Source: Bacteroidetes bacterium UBA1935 (GTDB lineage Bacteria > Bacteroidota > Bacteroidia > Chitinophagales > Chitinophagaceae). From it: a DNA stretch of 64,000 nucleotides. Position 1 is the stretch's first letter; each line of letters begins with the position of its first letter. Shown piece after piece: positions 52,155 to 59,325 of this stretch. A program made the translations under genes and the position numbers. The notes below the pieces were generated by a model that worked only from the letters and a program-made list of their open reading frames with translations, ran no database searches and was not told the DNA's origin. The stretch spans positions 1 to 64,000 of the forward strand of contig DDFF01000015.1 in assembly GCA_002337045.1 (NCBI GenBank), read 5' to 3'.

Positions 52155-52721
52155 ATGAGCGAACAATACTACAAAGGCCAATCCTTTACAGCAGCAGATG
52201 CAATAAACTTCGACGAAACAGAATTTGAAAAATGTCAGTTCAAGGACTGTAATTTTTCTGGTGCCGATTTATCTAAATGCTCATTCACAGATTGTAGTTT
52301 TCAGAACTGCGACCTCAGTAATGTACAGCTAAAGAACACCACCCTCAGTAATATCAGTTTCTCTGATTGTAAAATGCTGGGCATTGTCTTTGCCGATTGC
52401 AGTCCGTTTTTGTTGTCATTCAGTTTCAATGGTTGCAATCTCAGCTACTCATCGTTCTACAAACTGAAAATTCACAATACACAATTTGCAAACTGCAACA
52501 TGCAGGAAACAGATTTTACATCTGCAGATGTTACAGGCGCTTCTTTTGATGGCAGCATACTTGCAGGCGCGATGTTCGATAATACAACACTCGAAAAAGC
52601 CGACCTGCGCACAGCCATCGGCTTTTCCATAGATCCTGAAAACAACCGTATCAGCCGCGCAAAGTTTTCAGTGGATGGTTTGCAAGGTTTATTGCATAAG
52701 TATAATATAGAAGTGGAGTAG
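52155..52721 (+). CDS. Pentapeptide-repeat protein
   Basis: 188 residues composed of A(D/N)LxX-type pentapeptides forming a right-handed quadrilateral beta-helix: FKDCNFSGADLSKCSFTDCS, FQNCDLSNVQLKNTTLSNIS, FNGCNLSYSSFYKLKIHNTQ, FANCNMQETDFTSADVTGAS. It has a short break near residue 78 (CSPFLLSFSFNGC). Proteins of this shape can mimic DNA (Qnr, McbG) and protect gyrase or topoisomerase IV; parE is 2 kb upstream but this may be coincidence. It is cytosolic. Confidence 0.92.
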   Translation: MSEQYYKGQSFTAADAINFDETEFEKCQFKDCNFSGADLSKCSFTDCSFQNCDLSNVQLKNTTLSNISFSDCKMLGIVFADCSPFLLSFSFNGCNLSYSSFYKLKIHNTQFANCNMQETDFTSADVTGASFDGSILAGAMFDNTTLEKADLRTAIGFSIDPENNRISRAKFSVDGLQGLLHKYNIEVE

Positions 52722-52722
52722 T

Positions 52723-53592
52723 CTAGTCTTGCCAGATAGGTTCATCTGGTGGTTGTAATGCGCTTGCATCTATTACAATTCCTTTCGCCTTGCCGATGCT
52801 ATCTTTTGTGCCTATGCTATTATTCTCTATGATGCTTAGTATATCCTTATGCATCATTGTCGGTTCATAGTATTGCAAGTGGCGATGCATGTGCTTTTCT
52901 TTTGCCCATCTTCCTCTCATCATCAATTGCACGATGCTCACCCGCCTGTCTGCTATCGGGCGTCCTATCAGGCCTTCCTGCACGCGCACGTTAACCTTCC
53001 ATGCACTATCGTTAAGTAAATGCTGCAAACCGCCAACTTCCAGAAAACTATGCCCGAAGGCCGAACACCCAGCTCCTTTACCTGCACGCGGGTTGTTTTC
53101 TCCGTTGTAGTATTTGTCGTAGCCGCGGGCTTTGTATTCTTGCAAATAGGCCCATAGCCTTTCAAACATTATTGCATTAATCTTGTAGCGTATATAGGTC
53201 ATTTCTCCACTGGCTGTTCTTTCTTGCTGTTGTGGTTGGTTAATGTCTGCTTCTTCCAGCTTTCCGTTGATTGTCGCGAATAGAATACCGAGCCCCCAAC
53301 CACGGTGCATCACCTTGTGCATCATATACCTGTTCGATGTTGCGGTTGTACCGACAAGTGCATAGCGCTCTTTGTACTTCAATTCTACCATCACATGGCC
53401 TATTGCATGCTTTTGCCCCCTGCCATATTTATTGGCAACAATCGCATTGTTGATATAGCTGAAAACAAGGTTCCTGGGCGAATGCCAGTTGATGGGCTTG
53501 GGCGCAGGCAGCACATACAGCGTTAGTTCCTGTGCTGTTGCCGTTACCGATAGAAGTAGAAATATAAGCGTGCGCAAAACCTGTAGTGGCAT
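52723..53592 (-). CDS. Secreted protein, candidate permuted NlpC/P60-like fold
   Basis: 289 residues, signal peptide ends VTATAQ. The order His-then-Cys resembles circularly permuted papain-like (YiiX/LRAT-type) enzymes: IGHVMVELKYKER (His near 66) and, later, GAGCSAFGHSFLEVGG (Cys near 175). Between them: GWGLGILFATINGKLEEADI and YIRYKINAIMFERLWAYLQE. The remaining C-terminal part is basic and helical. If real, it could be a periplasmic amidase or acyltransferase. The assignment is inference from motif order; family not recognised. Stop is 1 base from the pentapeptide gene. Confidence 0.65.
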   Translation of the reverse strand: MPLQVLRTLIFLLLSVTATAQELTLYVLPAPKPINWHSPRNLVFSYINNAIVANKYGRGQKHAIGHVMVELKYKERYALVGTTATSNRYMMHKVMHRGWGLGILFATINGKLEEADINQPQQQERTASGEMTYIRYKINAIMFERLWAYLQEYKARGYDKYYNGENNPRAGKGAGCSAFGHSFLEVGGLQHLLNDSAWKVNVRVQEGLIGRPIADRRVSIVQLMMRGRWAKEKHMHRHLQYYEPTMMHKDILSIIENNSIGTKDSIGKAKGIVIDASALQPPDEPIWQD

Positions 53593-53745
53593 ATTGCAAT
53601 ATCAAGGTGAAAATACAGCGTTGGTTGTTTTTCTGCTATGACGCTCATCATACAATTTAGCTCCTGTTTTTTGTAAATACTGTACGGGATGCATCTATAA
53701 AACATAAATACAAAACATTAACTTTAATAAAAATCATCCCTTGTT

Positions 53746-54231
53746 ATGAAGTACACTGCAAAAGGAGAACACCACCGCAATTTCGAATTGTTCGACGAAA
53801 ACGATAATTCCCTCGGTATGATAGGCTACGACGGCTGGTTTTCTATGAAGGTGAAAATAACACAGGGTAGCAGTCAGTACAATGTAGAGTCTGCAAACTT
53901 CTGGCATACAGAGCTGCACGTAAAGAAAGGGGATGAGGTGGTAGCAACCATCAAATTTGGTTGGGGAGGTATGTCTGTCGATTATCAGGGCAAGACCTAC
54001 ATGTTCAAAGCAGGTATGTGGCACAATAAGTTTTCACTGGTTACAGATACCGACCATGCCATCATCACGCTGAAGCCCGATTTTCAGTGGACGAAATTCT
54101 CTTTCAATTACAAAATAGAAACTGACGATAATTATACGGAAGGCAAAAGCGCACTGCTGATACTGATACTCATATACTGCTGCAACCAAATGCAGGCTAT
54201 GGCTGGCAGTGTGGGTGGTGCAGTGGTTTAA
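53746..54231 (+). CDS. LURP-one/tubby-like protein with C-terminal membrane anchor
   Basis: 161 residues. Residues 1-125 read as a compact barrel of paired beta strands: NFELFDENDNSLGMIGYDGW, MKVKITQGSSQYNVESANFW, TELHVKKGDEVVATIKFGWG, MFKAGMWHNKFSLVTDTDHA, ITLKPDFQWTKFSFNYKIET, the pattern of LURP-one/tubby-like proteins related to phospholipid scramblases. A C-terminal hydrophobic helix (SALLILILIYCC) could anchor it in the membrane. Cytosolic side. 36 bases upstream of the MmcQ gene. The 153 bases before it hold no recognisable gene. Confidence 0.75.
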   Translation: MKYTAKGEHHRNFELFDENDNSLGMIGYDGWFSMKVKITQGSSQYNVESANFWHTELHVKKGDEVVATIKFGWGGMSVDYQGKTYMFKAGMWHNKFSLVTDTDHAIITLKPDFQWTKFSFNYKIETDDNYTEGKSALLILILIYCCNQMQAMAGSVGGAVV

Positions 54232-54267
54232 TTTTTCTATTCGCGTCTGCTACAGTAGCTTAGCATT

Positions 54268-54597
54268 ATGAACATAGAACAACTGCACGAATACGCCCTC
54301 AGCCTGCCCGATGTTACGGAGAGTTTCCCCTTCGATGAAACGACATTGGTCATGAAAGCAGGCGGAAAAATGTTTTTGCTGGTGTCGCTCGATGCTGACC
54401 CGCTGCAGTTCAATGTAAAATGCGACCCCGAACGCGCCATAGAGCTACGTGAAGAATACGCATGTGTATTACCGGGATACCACATGAACAAAAAGCATTG
54501 GAACACCATCGTGGTAGACGGTACCCTTACCAACAAGCAACTGAAAGAAATGGTGCTGGATAGTTATAATCTTATCGTGAAGAAAAAGAAGAAGTAG
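54268..54597 (+). CDS. MmcQ/YjbR family protein
   Basis: 109 residues. MNIEQLHEYALSLPDVTESFPFDETTLVMK, GKMFLLVSL, FNVKCDPERAIELREEYACV, PGYHMNKKHWNTIVVDGTLT and LKEMVLDSYNLIVKKKKK match the MmcQ/YjbR (DUF419) fold. These are small CyaY-like DNA-binding or unknown-function proteins in the cytosol. Ends in a Lys run. Probably co-transcribed with the LURP-one-like gene. Confidence 0.9.
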   Translation: MNIEQLHEYALSLPDVTESFPFDETTLVMKAGGKMFLLVSLDADPLQFNVKCDPERAIELREEYACVLPGYHMNKKHWNTIVVDGTLTNKQLKEMVLDSYNLIVKKKKK

Positions 54598-54608
54598 CAT
54601 ACCGCTCA

Positions 54609-54710
54609 CGTCATTGCGAGGAACGAAGCAATCTCGAGATAACACAGTGGCTTTACATAAAGAATAAAAAAGGTATGGTACGAGAGTTGCTGTGGAGAAC
54701 ACCTGCAACG
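54609..54710 (+). repeat. Composite intergenic repeat, copy C (left edge of island 2)
   Basis: CGTCATTGCGAGGAACGAAG CAATCT (54609-54634) then, after 28 bases, AATAAAAAAGGTATGGTACG AGAGTTGCTGTGGAGAACAC CTGCAACG (54663-54710). The second part aligns with the bodies of copies A, B and D, though its left arm is missing. It lies directly after the MmcQ gene. Confidence 0.6.
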
Positions 54711-54766
54711 ACCAAAAAAATATTATTGTAAATACTTACTAATTCCTTTTGTCTTATATACCATGA

Positions 54767-55996
54767 TTATTTATTAGAGATGGATAGTTTTTGCGATATT
54801 ACTCCAGCCCCATCATTTATTTGAACTATATAGATTCCTTGATTTAGATTACTCACATCAATTACGATAGTATCACTATCTATGTCTATTGATTTTTCCA
54901 ATACTTTATTACCTAATGTATTGAATACTGAAATATTTACACGGCCGTTTGCGTGATATTTTTTATATTGAATAAAGAATTGATTTCGAGCCGGATTAGG
55001 ATAGATAGATATATTATTCTCATTACTAATGACGTTGTTAACATCAGTAGCTGCATAATATATCTTATTTGAAGTATCAGAACTACACCCGTCAAAAGTT
55101 GTAACAGAAGTATAAAATCCCGTTTGTGTTGGACTATAGTTTTTAGAATTTGCTCCGCTAATTAGAGTGCCGTTATAAAACCACTGCACTCCGTAAGAAG
55201 CGCTTGAAGAAATCTTACCCGACACCCAAGAAATCGTTGGAGTTGCTGGTTTCTGAGCAATCATTGCTAGGTATGAATTTAACCAAGTTGGGATATTGAT
55301 ATATTCAACACAACCATAAGAATAGCCGAATCCGTTAGCTCTGGCACCTATTGAAAGCTTCGCTGCGGCAGTGTCGCTTGTAATGTTTTCCGAAATAACT
55401 ATTACTCTATCTAAAAATGGCTGTTCAGAAATTGTTGGCTGACGAGTGCCTTTATATTTCTCATCTGTTAGAATGTAGTCACATTGTGTCATTAACCAAC
55501 TGTCAAAATATTGAATGCCAGTATTCAATATGAGTTTTAATCCTTCTTGTTTACATTTAGTTGCAATAGCGCTGATATAGTTTTTTTGTGCTGTTGTAGG
55601 AAAGTCTGAAACCTCATCAAGAAACACACCTGTTGCTCCATCTGCTTTAATGCCGGAAATACGAGCCAAGTTTATGCTGAGGCTATCAATATTATTCTTA
55701 TACTTTGAGCCTTCATATCCCCCAGCAATATAGCTATATACCTGAATGCCCAACGGTATGTATTCTGATGGTTTACAGCCAACATACCCATTTTGTTCTC
55801 CCCAATATCCATGAGGAGTATTGTCAATTAAAAGCTCCGGCAATGCAGCTTTAATAGTAGACATATCTGAATTGGGGGAATTATCATTATGAAAGTGATA
55901 ATTAAACATCGCAATTCTAGGTCTGCAAGGAACTTGTTGTGCGGTGGCAGATTGCAAAAATGCAAGAGAAACAATGATTGTAAATATCTTATTCAT
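54767..55996 (-). CDS. Secreted spherulin-4-like (GH135-type) protein with T9SS tail (island 2)
   Basis: 409 residues. Signal peptide ends SATAQ. Residues about 25-245 look like the Spherulin4 TIM barrel: IPLGIQVYSYIAGGYEGSKY, GIKADGATGVFLDEVSDF and EGLKLILNTGIQYFDSWLMT are the motifs expected at beta-strands 3, 4 and 5; the acidic FLDEV supplies catalytic acids. In fungi, GH135 enzymes cut galactosaminogalactan. Then an Ig-like domain (ISWVSGKISSSASYGVQWFY) and a T9SS type A sorting domain (SIYPNPARNQFFIQ) follow. Probably degrades an amino-sugar polymer outside the cell. AT-rich relative to flanks. Between repeats C and B. Confidence 0.83.
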   Translation of the reverse strand: MNKIFTIIVSLAFLQSATAQQVPCRPRIAMFNYHFHNDNSPNSDMSTIKAALPELLIDNTPHGYWGEQNGYVGCKPSEYIPLGIQVYSYIAGGYEGSKYKNNIDSLSINLARISGIKADGATGVFLDEVSDFPTTAQKNYISAIATKCKQEGLKLILNTGIQYFDSWLMTQCDYILTDEKYKGTRQPTISEQPFLDRVIVISENITSDTAAAKLSIGARANGFGYSYGCVEYINIPTWLNSYLAMIAQKPATPTISWVSGKISSSASYGVQWFYNGTLISGANSKNYSPTQTGFYTSVTTFDGCSSDTSNKIYYAATDVNNVISNENNISIYPNPARNQFFIQYKKYHANGRVNISVFNTLGNKVLEKSIDIDSDTIVIDVSNLNQGIYIVQINDGAGVISQKLSISNK

Positions 55997-56045
55997 GTTT
56001 TAGGTTTTTTAAACAGTTTTTTTGTAAACGTTACTGAGATAAAGT

Positions 56046-56405
56046 CTATCTGTTAGCATACAGCGTTCCAAAATCATATGCTTTGCCAAATTCTTTAGCT
56101 CTTCCGACTTCACCCTCTGGTACTTGTGTAACAAAATCAGGATAGCATATTGAAACTATTCTTGCCTTTGGTATAAACTCTACCTTAAAATAACCGTCAG
56201 CATTTGTTGAGAATTTTTGTGTAGCATCTACAACACCTTTTGAACTTTCTTGTCTTGCATATATAACAAACATTGAATTTGCGAATACAGAACTATCCTT
56301 TAAATGAACAATCTTGCCAGTAAAAACAACTGGAATCTCTTTTTTCTTACAAGAAATAGAAGAGAGAATAATAGCAAGACAAATTAGAACTAAGTAACTT
56401 CTCAT
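56046..56405 (-). CDS. Small lipoprotein with transthyretin-like domain (island 2)
   Basis: 119 residues from MRSYLVLICLAIILSS; the ATG at 56444 has no signal after it and is rejected. Lipobox SSISC, then KKKE. The body (VVFTGKIVHLKDSSVFANSM, VIYARQESSKG, NADGYFKVEFIPKARIVSIC) resembles CarboxypepD_reg beta-sandwich domains. Its stop is 49 bases upstream of the Spherulin4-like gene (on the leftward strand), so the two are probably co-transcribed. Function unknown. Confidence 0.75.
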   Translation of the reverse strand: MRSYLVLICLAIILSSISCKKKEIPVVFTGKIVHLKDSSVFANSMFVIYARQESSKGVVDATQKFSTNADGYFKVEFIPKARIVSICYPDFVTQVPEGEVGRAKEFGKAYDFGTLYANR

Positions 56406-56467
56406 GGTAACTGTTTTACTAAAGTAAAAAAAAATCTGACACAATCAGGTAATTTATTCGCCTTTAT

Positions 56468-56521
56468 GTTGCTGTTCTTCACCAATAAAGATGTGGTACG
56501 ATAGATAGATGTGAAGAACAG
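56468..56521 (+). repeat. Intergenic repeat, copy B (right edge of island 2)
   Basis: GTTGCTGTTCTTCACCAATA AAGATGTGGTACGATAGATA GATGTGAAGAACAG. Perfect 11-base arms CTGTTCTTCAC/GTGAAGAACAG. Matches copies A, C and D in the same orientation. It directly precedes the promoter of the terminase-like gene. Confidence 0.6.
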
Positions 56522-56524
56522 TTT

Positions 56525-56558
56525 TTGATTATTTATTGTTCTTTTATTTGTATATTTG
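56525..56558 (+). promoter_or_regulatory. Putative promoter of the terminase-like gene
   Basis: TTG (56525-56527), 23 bases, TATATTTG (56551-56558), a match to the Bacteroidota sigma-A pattern at the upper end of its spacing. Start codon 32 bases later. Confidence 0.45.
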
Positions 56559-56589
56559 CTATAATAAATAACCCTGAAAACCCTATAAT

Positions 56590-57579
56590 ATGACACCCGA
56601 AAACCGTGCCGATTGGGCGGCACTAAAGCCCGCTCATAAAACCTTCATCACCCACTACCTGCGTACACAAAACAAAAGGCAGGCTTACAAAGAAGCATAT
56701 CCCAATGTAGCCGATGGTGATAGCCTGCGTTCTGCTGCCAATCGCCTCTACAGGCAGCTACAGCCTTTTATTGAAAGCCTCACTGCACATGCCACCACAC
56801 TGGCGCTCGATGAACTGATGACGGAAGCCAAAGAAGTTATCAAGACCAATATCTGCACATTGCAACAACGCAGAGATGTATTGGGCAAAATGATAACAGG
56901 GCAGTTGCAGGTAAAGCGCCACATACGCCTGCGCGATACTATTGTAGAAGTGTATGACGATGTCAGCCCTGCAGCACTCGTCCGCGCTATCGACCTCGAC
57001 AGCCGACTGGCAGCCAATAAATACAAAGAGAAAATAGAACAACCCACTAAAGCTCCCCTCCTGTTTTTAGGAGGGGATGCTGATACACCTGCGAAGCAGG
57101 GTGTGTCAGCTGGGGTGGTTAAAACAGCGCAGGAGAAACCACTCGAAGAGCTGCTGAAAATCTACCCGTACGGTCATGCATACTGGCAGGGCAGGTGTAT
57201 AAAAGTGCCTCTGCAGGATGTGCAGCGCCTCGGCTTCGATACGCTGGATGACGGGTTGCCATACCTCAACAACAACCTCACTGACGAATACCATCAACTC
57301 CGCATCCGCCAGACAATGGAATACCTGAAGCACCATAACCCTGCTGTGTATCAGGATGTGCTTGCCAACCCCGAAAAACCTGTAATAACAGCAGACGAGT
57401 CCCAACTCGAAGAACCCACGCAGCCTACTGCAGATGAGCTTTGGAAAGAATACCTTACCGTAGATACCAATACCCGCCGCCTGCCCGCGGCAGACAGACA
57501 GGCTAAAGAATTATGGTTCAAAGCCATACCGCAAAAACAACAATACAGGCTCATAGCACTCTATTCCCAAACAGGATAA
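56590..57579 (+). CDS. Terminase-small-subunit-like protein with in-frame palindromic insertion
   Basis: 329 residues. Residues about 12-75 (KPAHKTFITHYLRTQNKRQA, YKEAYPNVADGDSLRSAANR) read like the N-terminal HTH of phage terminase small subunits, which bind DNA ends; EAKEVIKTNICTLQQRRDVL follows. Residues 154-179 (KAPLLFLGG...GVVKT) are the translation of an inserted palindromic repeat. The remainder is helical with Pro- and Asp-rich linkers. No large terminase or other phage gene is nearby, so the DNA-binding call is by resemblance only. Stands alone between repeat copy B and NDH-2. Confidence 0.72.
   Translation: MTPENRADWAALKPAHKTFITHYLRTQNKRQAYKEAYPNVADGDSLRSAANRLYRQLQPFIESLTAHATTLALDELMTEAKEVIKTNICTLQQRRDVLGKMITGQLQVKRHIRLRDTIVEVYDDVSPAALVRAIDLDSRLAANKYKEKIEQPTKAPLLFLGGDADTPAKQGVSAGVVKTAQEKPLEELLKIYPYGHAYWQGRCIKVPLQDVQRLGFDTLDDGLPYLNNNLTDEYHQLRIRQTMEYLKHHNPAVYQDVLANPEKPVITADESQLEEPTQPTADELWKEYLTVDTNTRRLPAADRQAKELWFKAIPQKQQYRLIALYSQTG
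57049..57125 (+). repeat. Palindromic element inserted inside a coding gene
   Basis: Two hairpins: CCCCTCCT/AGGAGGGG (57054-57076, T-rich loop) and TGATACACCTGC/GCAGGGTGTGTCA (57080-57108, two bulges), flanked by AAAGCT at the left and CTGGGGTGGTTAAAAC at the right. Elements of this shape (paired CCCCTCC/GGAGGGG with a CCACCCC arm) recur between genes in many Bacteroidota. Here all codons stay open, adding about 26 residues. Exact ends are uncertain. Confidence 0.7.
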
Positions 57580-57676
57580 GAAAGCGTTTTAACCCTGCAA
57601 ATCCATTAATCCATAAAATCCCCTGTTCAAACTGTTAAATCCCTGCATAAATGATGTTTGACATTACAAAGCATCG

Positions 57677-57684
57677 TAGCTTTG
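57677..57684 (+). promoter_or_regulatory. Putative -7 box for the NDH-2 gene (TAGCTTTG)
   Basis: Perfect TAnnTTTG, with TTTG 16 bases upstream (57657-57660) as a possible -33 element. Leader about 55 bases. Confidence 0.45.
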
Positions 57685-57745
57685 CGGCGCATTTATATCT
57701 TTCATCAGGCACTATGCCTGTCATAGTGCTGCAAAACATAAAACG

Positions 57746-59062
57746 ATGGCAATATCCGCACAACGCCAATCGGACAGTGCACCAAGGCTCGTAATACTTG
57801 GTGCGGGCTTTGCAGGCTTGCAACTCGCCAAAAAACTCAGAAACACGGCTTATGACATCACGTTGATAGACCAATACAACTATCATCAGTTTCAGCCCTT
57901 GTTTTACCAGGTAGCCACAGCGCGCCTCGAACCCAGTTCTATTTCTTTCCCGCTTCGCAAAATATTTCAGCGCAGCAAAAACGTGCGCGTGCGCAATACC
58001 AAAGTGAAGGAGGTAGATATGGCTGCGCAGCAGGTGGTTACAGAAGACGGTTATTTCCCTTACGACGAACTGGTGATTGCCACGGGCTGCACCACCAATT
58101 TCTTCGGCAATAAAAATCTGGAGCAGTATGCCTTCCCGATGAAATCGACCACAGAGGCTATCACACTCCGCAACCGCATCCTGCTCAATTTTGAAGATGC
58201 ACTAAGCGCCACGCCCGAAGAGATGGAGGAGATTATGAACATCGTGGTAGTAGGTGGTGGCCCTACAGGGGTAGAACTTTCAGGCTCGCTGGCAGAATTG
58301 AAAAAGAACATCTTGCCACGCGATTATCCCGATATGGATTTCAGCAAGCTGAATGTATATCTTCTAGAGGGCAGCCCTAATACGCTTTCTGCCATGAGCC
58401 CCGCATCGCAACGCGCATCGCAGGAGTATCTGGAGAAAATGGGTGTGCAGGTTTGGACCAATGCCATCATGCAGGACTATGACGGGCATACGGCTATACT
58501 GAAAGATGGGAGGCAGATAAAGACACGCAACCTGATATGGGCTGCGGGTATTACTGGCAATGTGCCAGCGGGCATCCCGAAAGATTTGCTGGTGCGTGGC
58601 AATCGTATTAAAGTAGATGAATACAGCAGGGTAGCAGGTACGGAAAATGTATTTGCCATCGGCGATATAGCCTATATGGAAACAAAAGACTGGCCAAACG
58701 GGCATCCGCAAATGGCCAACGTAGCAGGTAAGCAGGCTACGCATCTGGCAACAAACCTGAAGGCACTTAAAAACGGCAACAAACTGAAACAATTTACCTA
58801 CAAGTTGCCCGGCTCTATGGCAACGGTTGGTAAACGCAAGGCCGTGGTAGATTTGCCCTTTATGAGTTTTCAGGGCGTCATAGCATGGTTGTTCTGGATG
58901 TTCCTCCACCTGATGCTGATACTGAATGCCAAGAACAAGCTGATTATCTTCATTAACTGGGCTATCAGCTATTTTACCAACGATACCACGCTAAGGCTCA
59001 TACTGATGCCAACCCGTAAACAGGTAGAGATGGCAAAAGAGCATCACAGTATGGAAGGTTAG
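57746..59062 (+). CDS. ndh: Type II NADH:quinone dehydrogenase (NDH-2)
   Basis: 438 residues. FAD Rossmann motif LVILGAGFAGLQLAKKL (15-31; GAGFAG at 19-24), then LIDQYNYHQFQPLFYQVAT. Second NAD(P)H site VVVGGGPTGVELSGSLAELK (about 170). C-terminal NVFAIGDIAYME and the Q-loop-like LPGSMATVGKRKAVV. The last 100 residues hold amphipathic hydrophobic stretches (GVIAWLFWMFLHLMLILNAK) that anchor it to the inner membrane. It oxidises NADH and reduces quinone without proton pumping. Its stop overlaps the convergent small gene by 3 bases. Confidence 0.93.
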   Translation: MAISAQRQSDSAPRLVILGAGFAGLQLAKKLRNTAYDITLIDQYNYHQFQPLFYQVATARLEPSSISFPLRKIFQRSKNVRVRNTKVKEVDMAAQQVVTEDGYFPYDELVIATGCTTNFFGNKNLEQYAFPMKSTTEAITLRNRILLNFEDALSATPEEMEEIMNIVVVGGGPTGVELSGSLAELKKNILPRDYPDMDFSKLNVYLLEGSPNTLSAMSPASQRASQEYLEKMGVQVWTNAIMQDYDGHTAILKDGRQIKTRNLIWAAGITGNVPAGIPKDLLVRGNRIKVDEYSRVAGTENVFAIGDIAYMETKDWPNGHPQMANVAGKQATHLATNLKALKNGNKLKQFTYKLPGSMATVGKRKAVVDLPFMSFQGVIAWLFWMFLHLMLILNAKNKLIIFINWAISYFTNDTTLRLILMPTRKQVEMAKEHHSMEG

Positions 59063-59238
59063 TGAGATTTAGATGCAGGTATCTTAATGCCTCGCTTCTT
59101 CATCTCTGCTTGTAGCTTTTCAGGTATACCGCGGCAGGTGCAGTGAATAAGATGTTGCAGGTGCCATTCTATACGCTGGTCAAGTGTGGCATTGGTTGGC
59201 ATCTTATGCTTCAGGTGCCATTCTTTGTTGAGTTTCAT
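59059..59238 (-). CDS. 59-residue His/Cys-containing small protein
   Basis: A short gene convergent with NDH-2. The product reads MKLNKEWHLKHKMPTNATLD then QRIEWHLQHLIHCTCRGIPE and KLQAEMKKRGIKIPASKSH. It has two EWHLxH repeats (residues 6-11 and 24-29) and a C-T-C pair (33-35) that could bind metal. It is basic and has no signal or membrane helix. The codon usage and clean start and stop support a real gene; family unknown. The 87 bases before it hold no gene. Confidence 0.6.
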   Translation of the reverse strand: MKLNKEWHLKHKMPTNATLDQRIEWHLQHLIHCTCRGIPEKLQAEMKKRGIKIPASKSH

Positions 59239-59325
59239 ATGCTCTTTATTAATTTGGTTAAGAGCGCATAACGGGTTTTATAAAGTTATAAAGTAAAGCC
59301 CTGTATATATAAACTATGAGATTCA

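Noticed and set aside
45905..56521. Integron attC sites at the four repeat copies
   Set aside because: The imperfect inverted repeats and small units recall integron cassettes, but the arms do not fit the R'' RYYYAAC and R' GTTRRRY core sites, genes lie in both directions, and no integrase is seen.
56590..57579. Prophage remnant
   Set aside because: Only one terminase-like gene; no large subunit, portal, capsid or integrase nearby.
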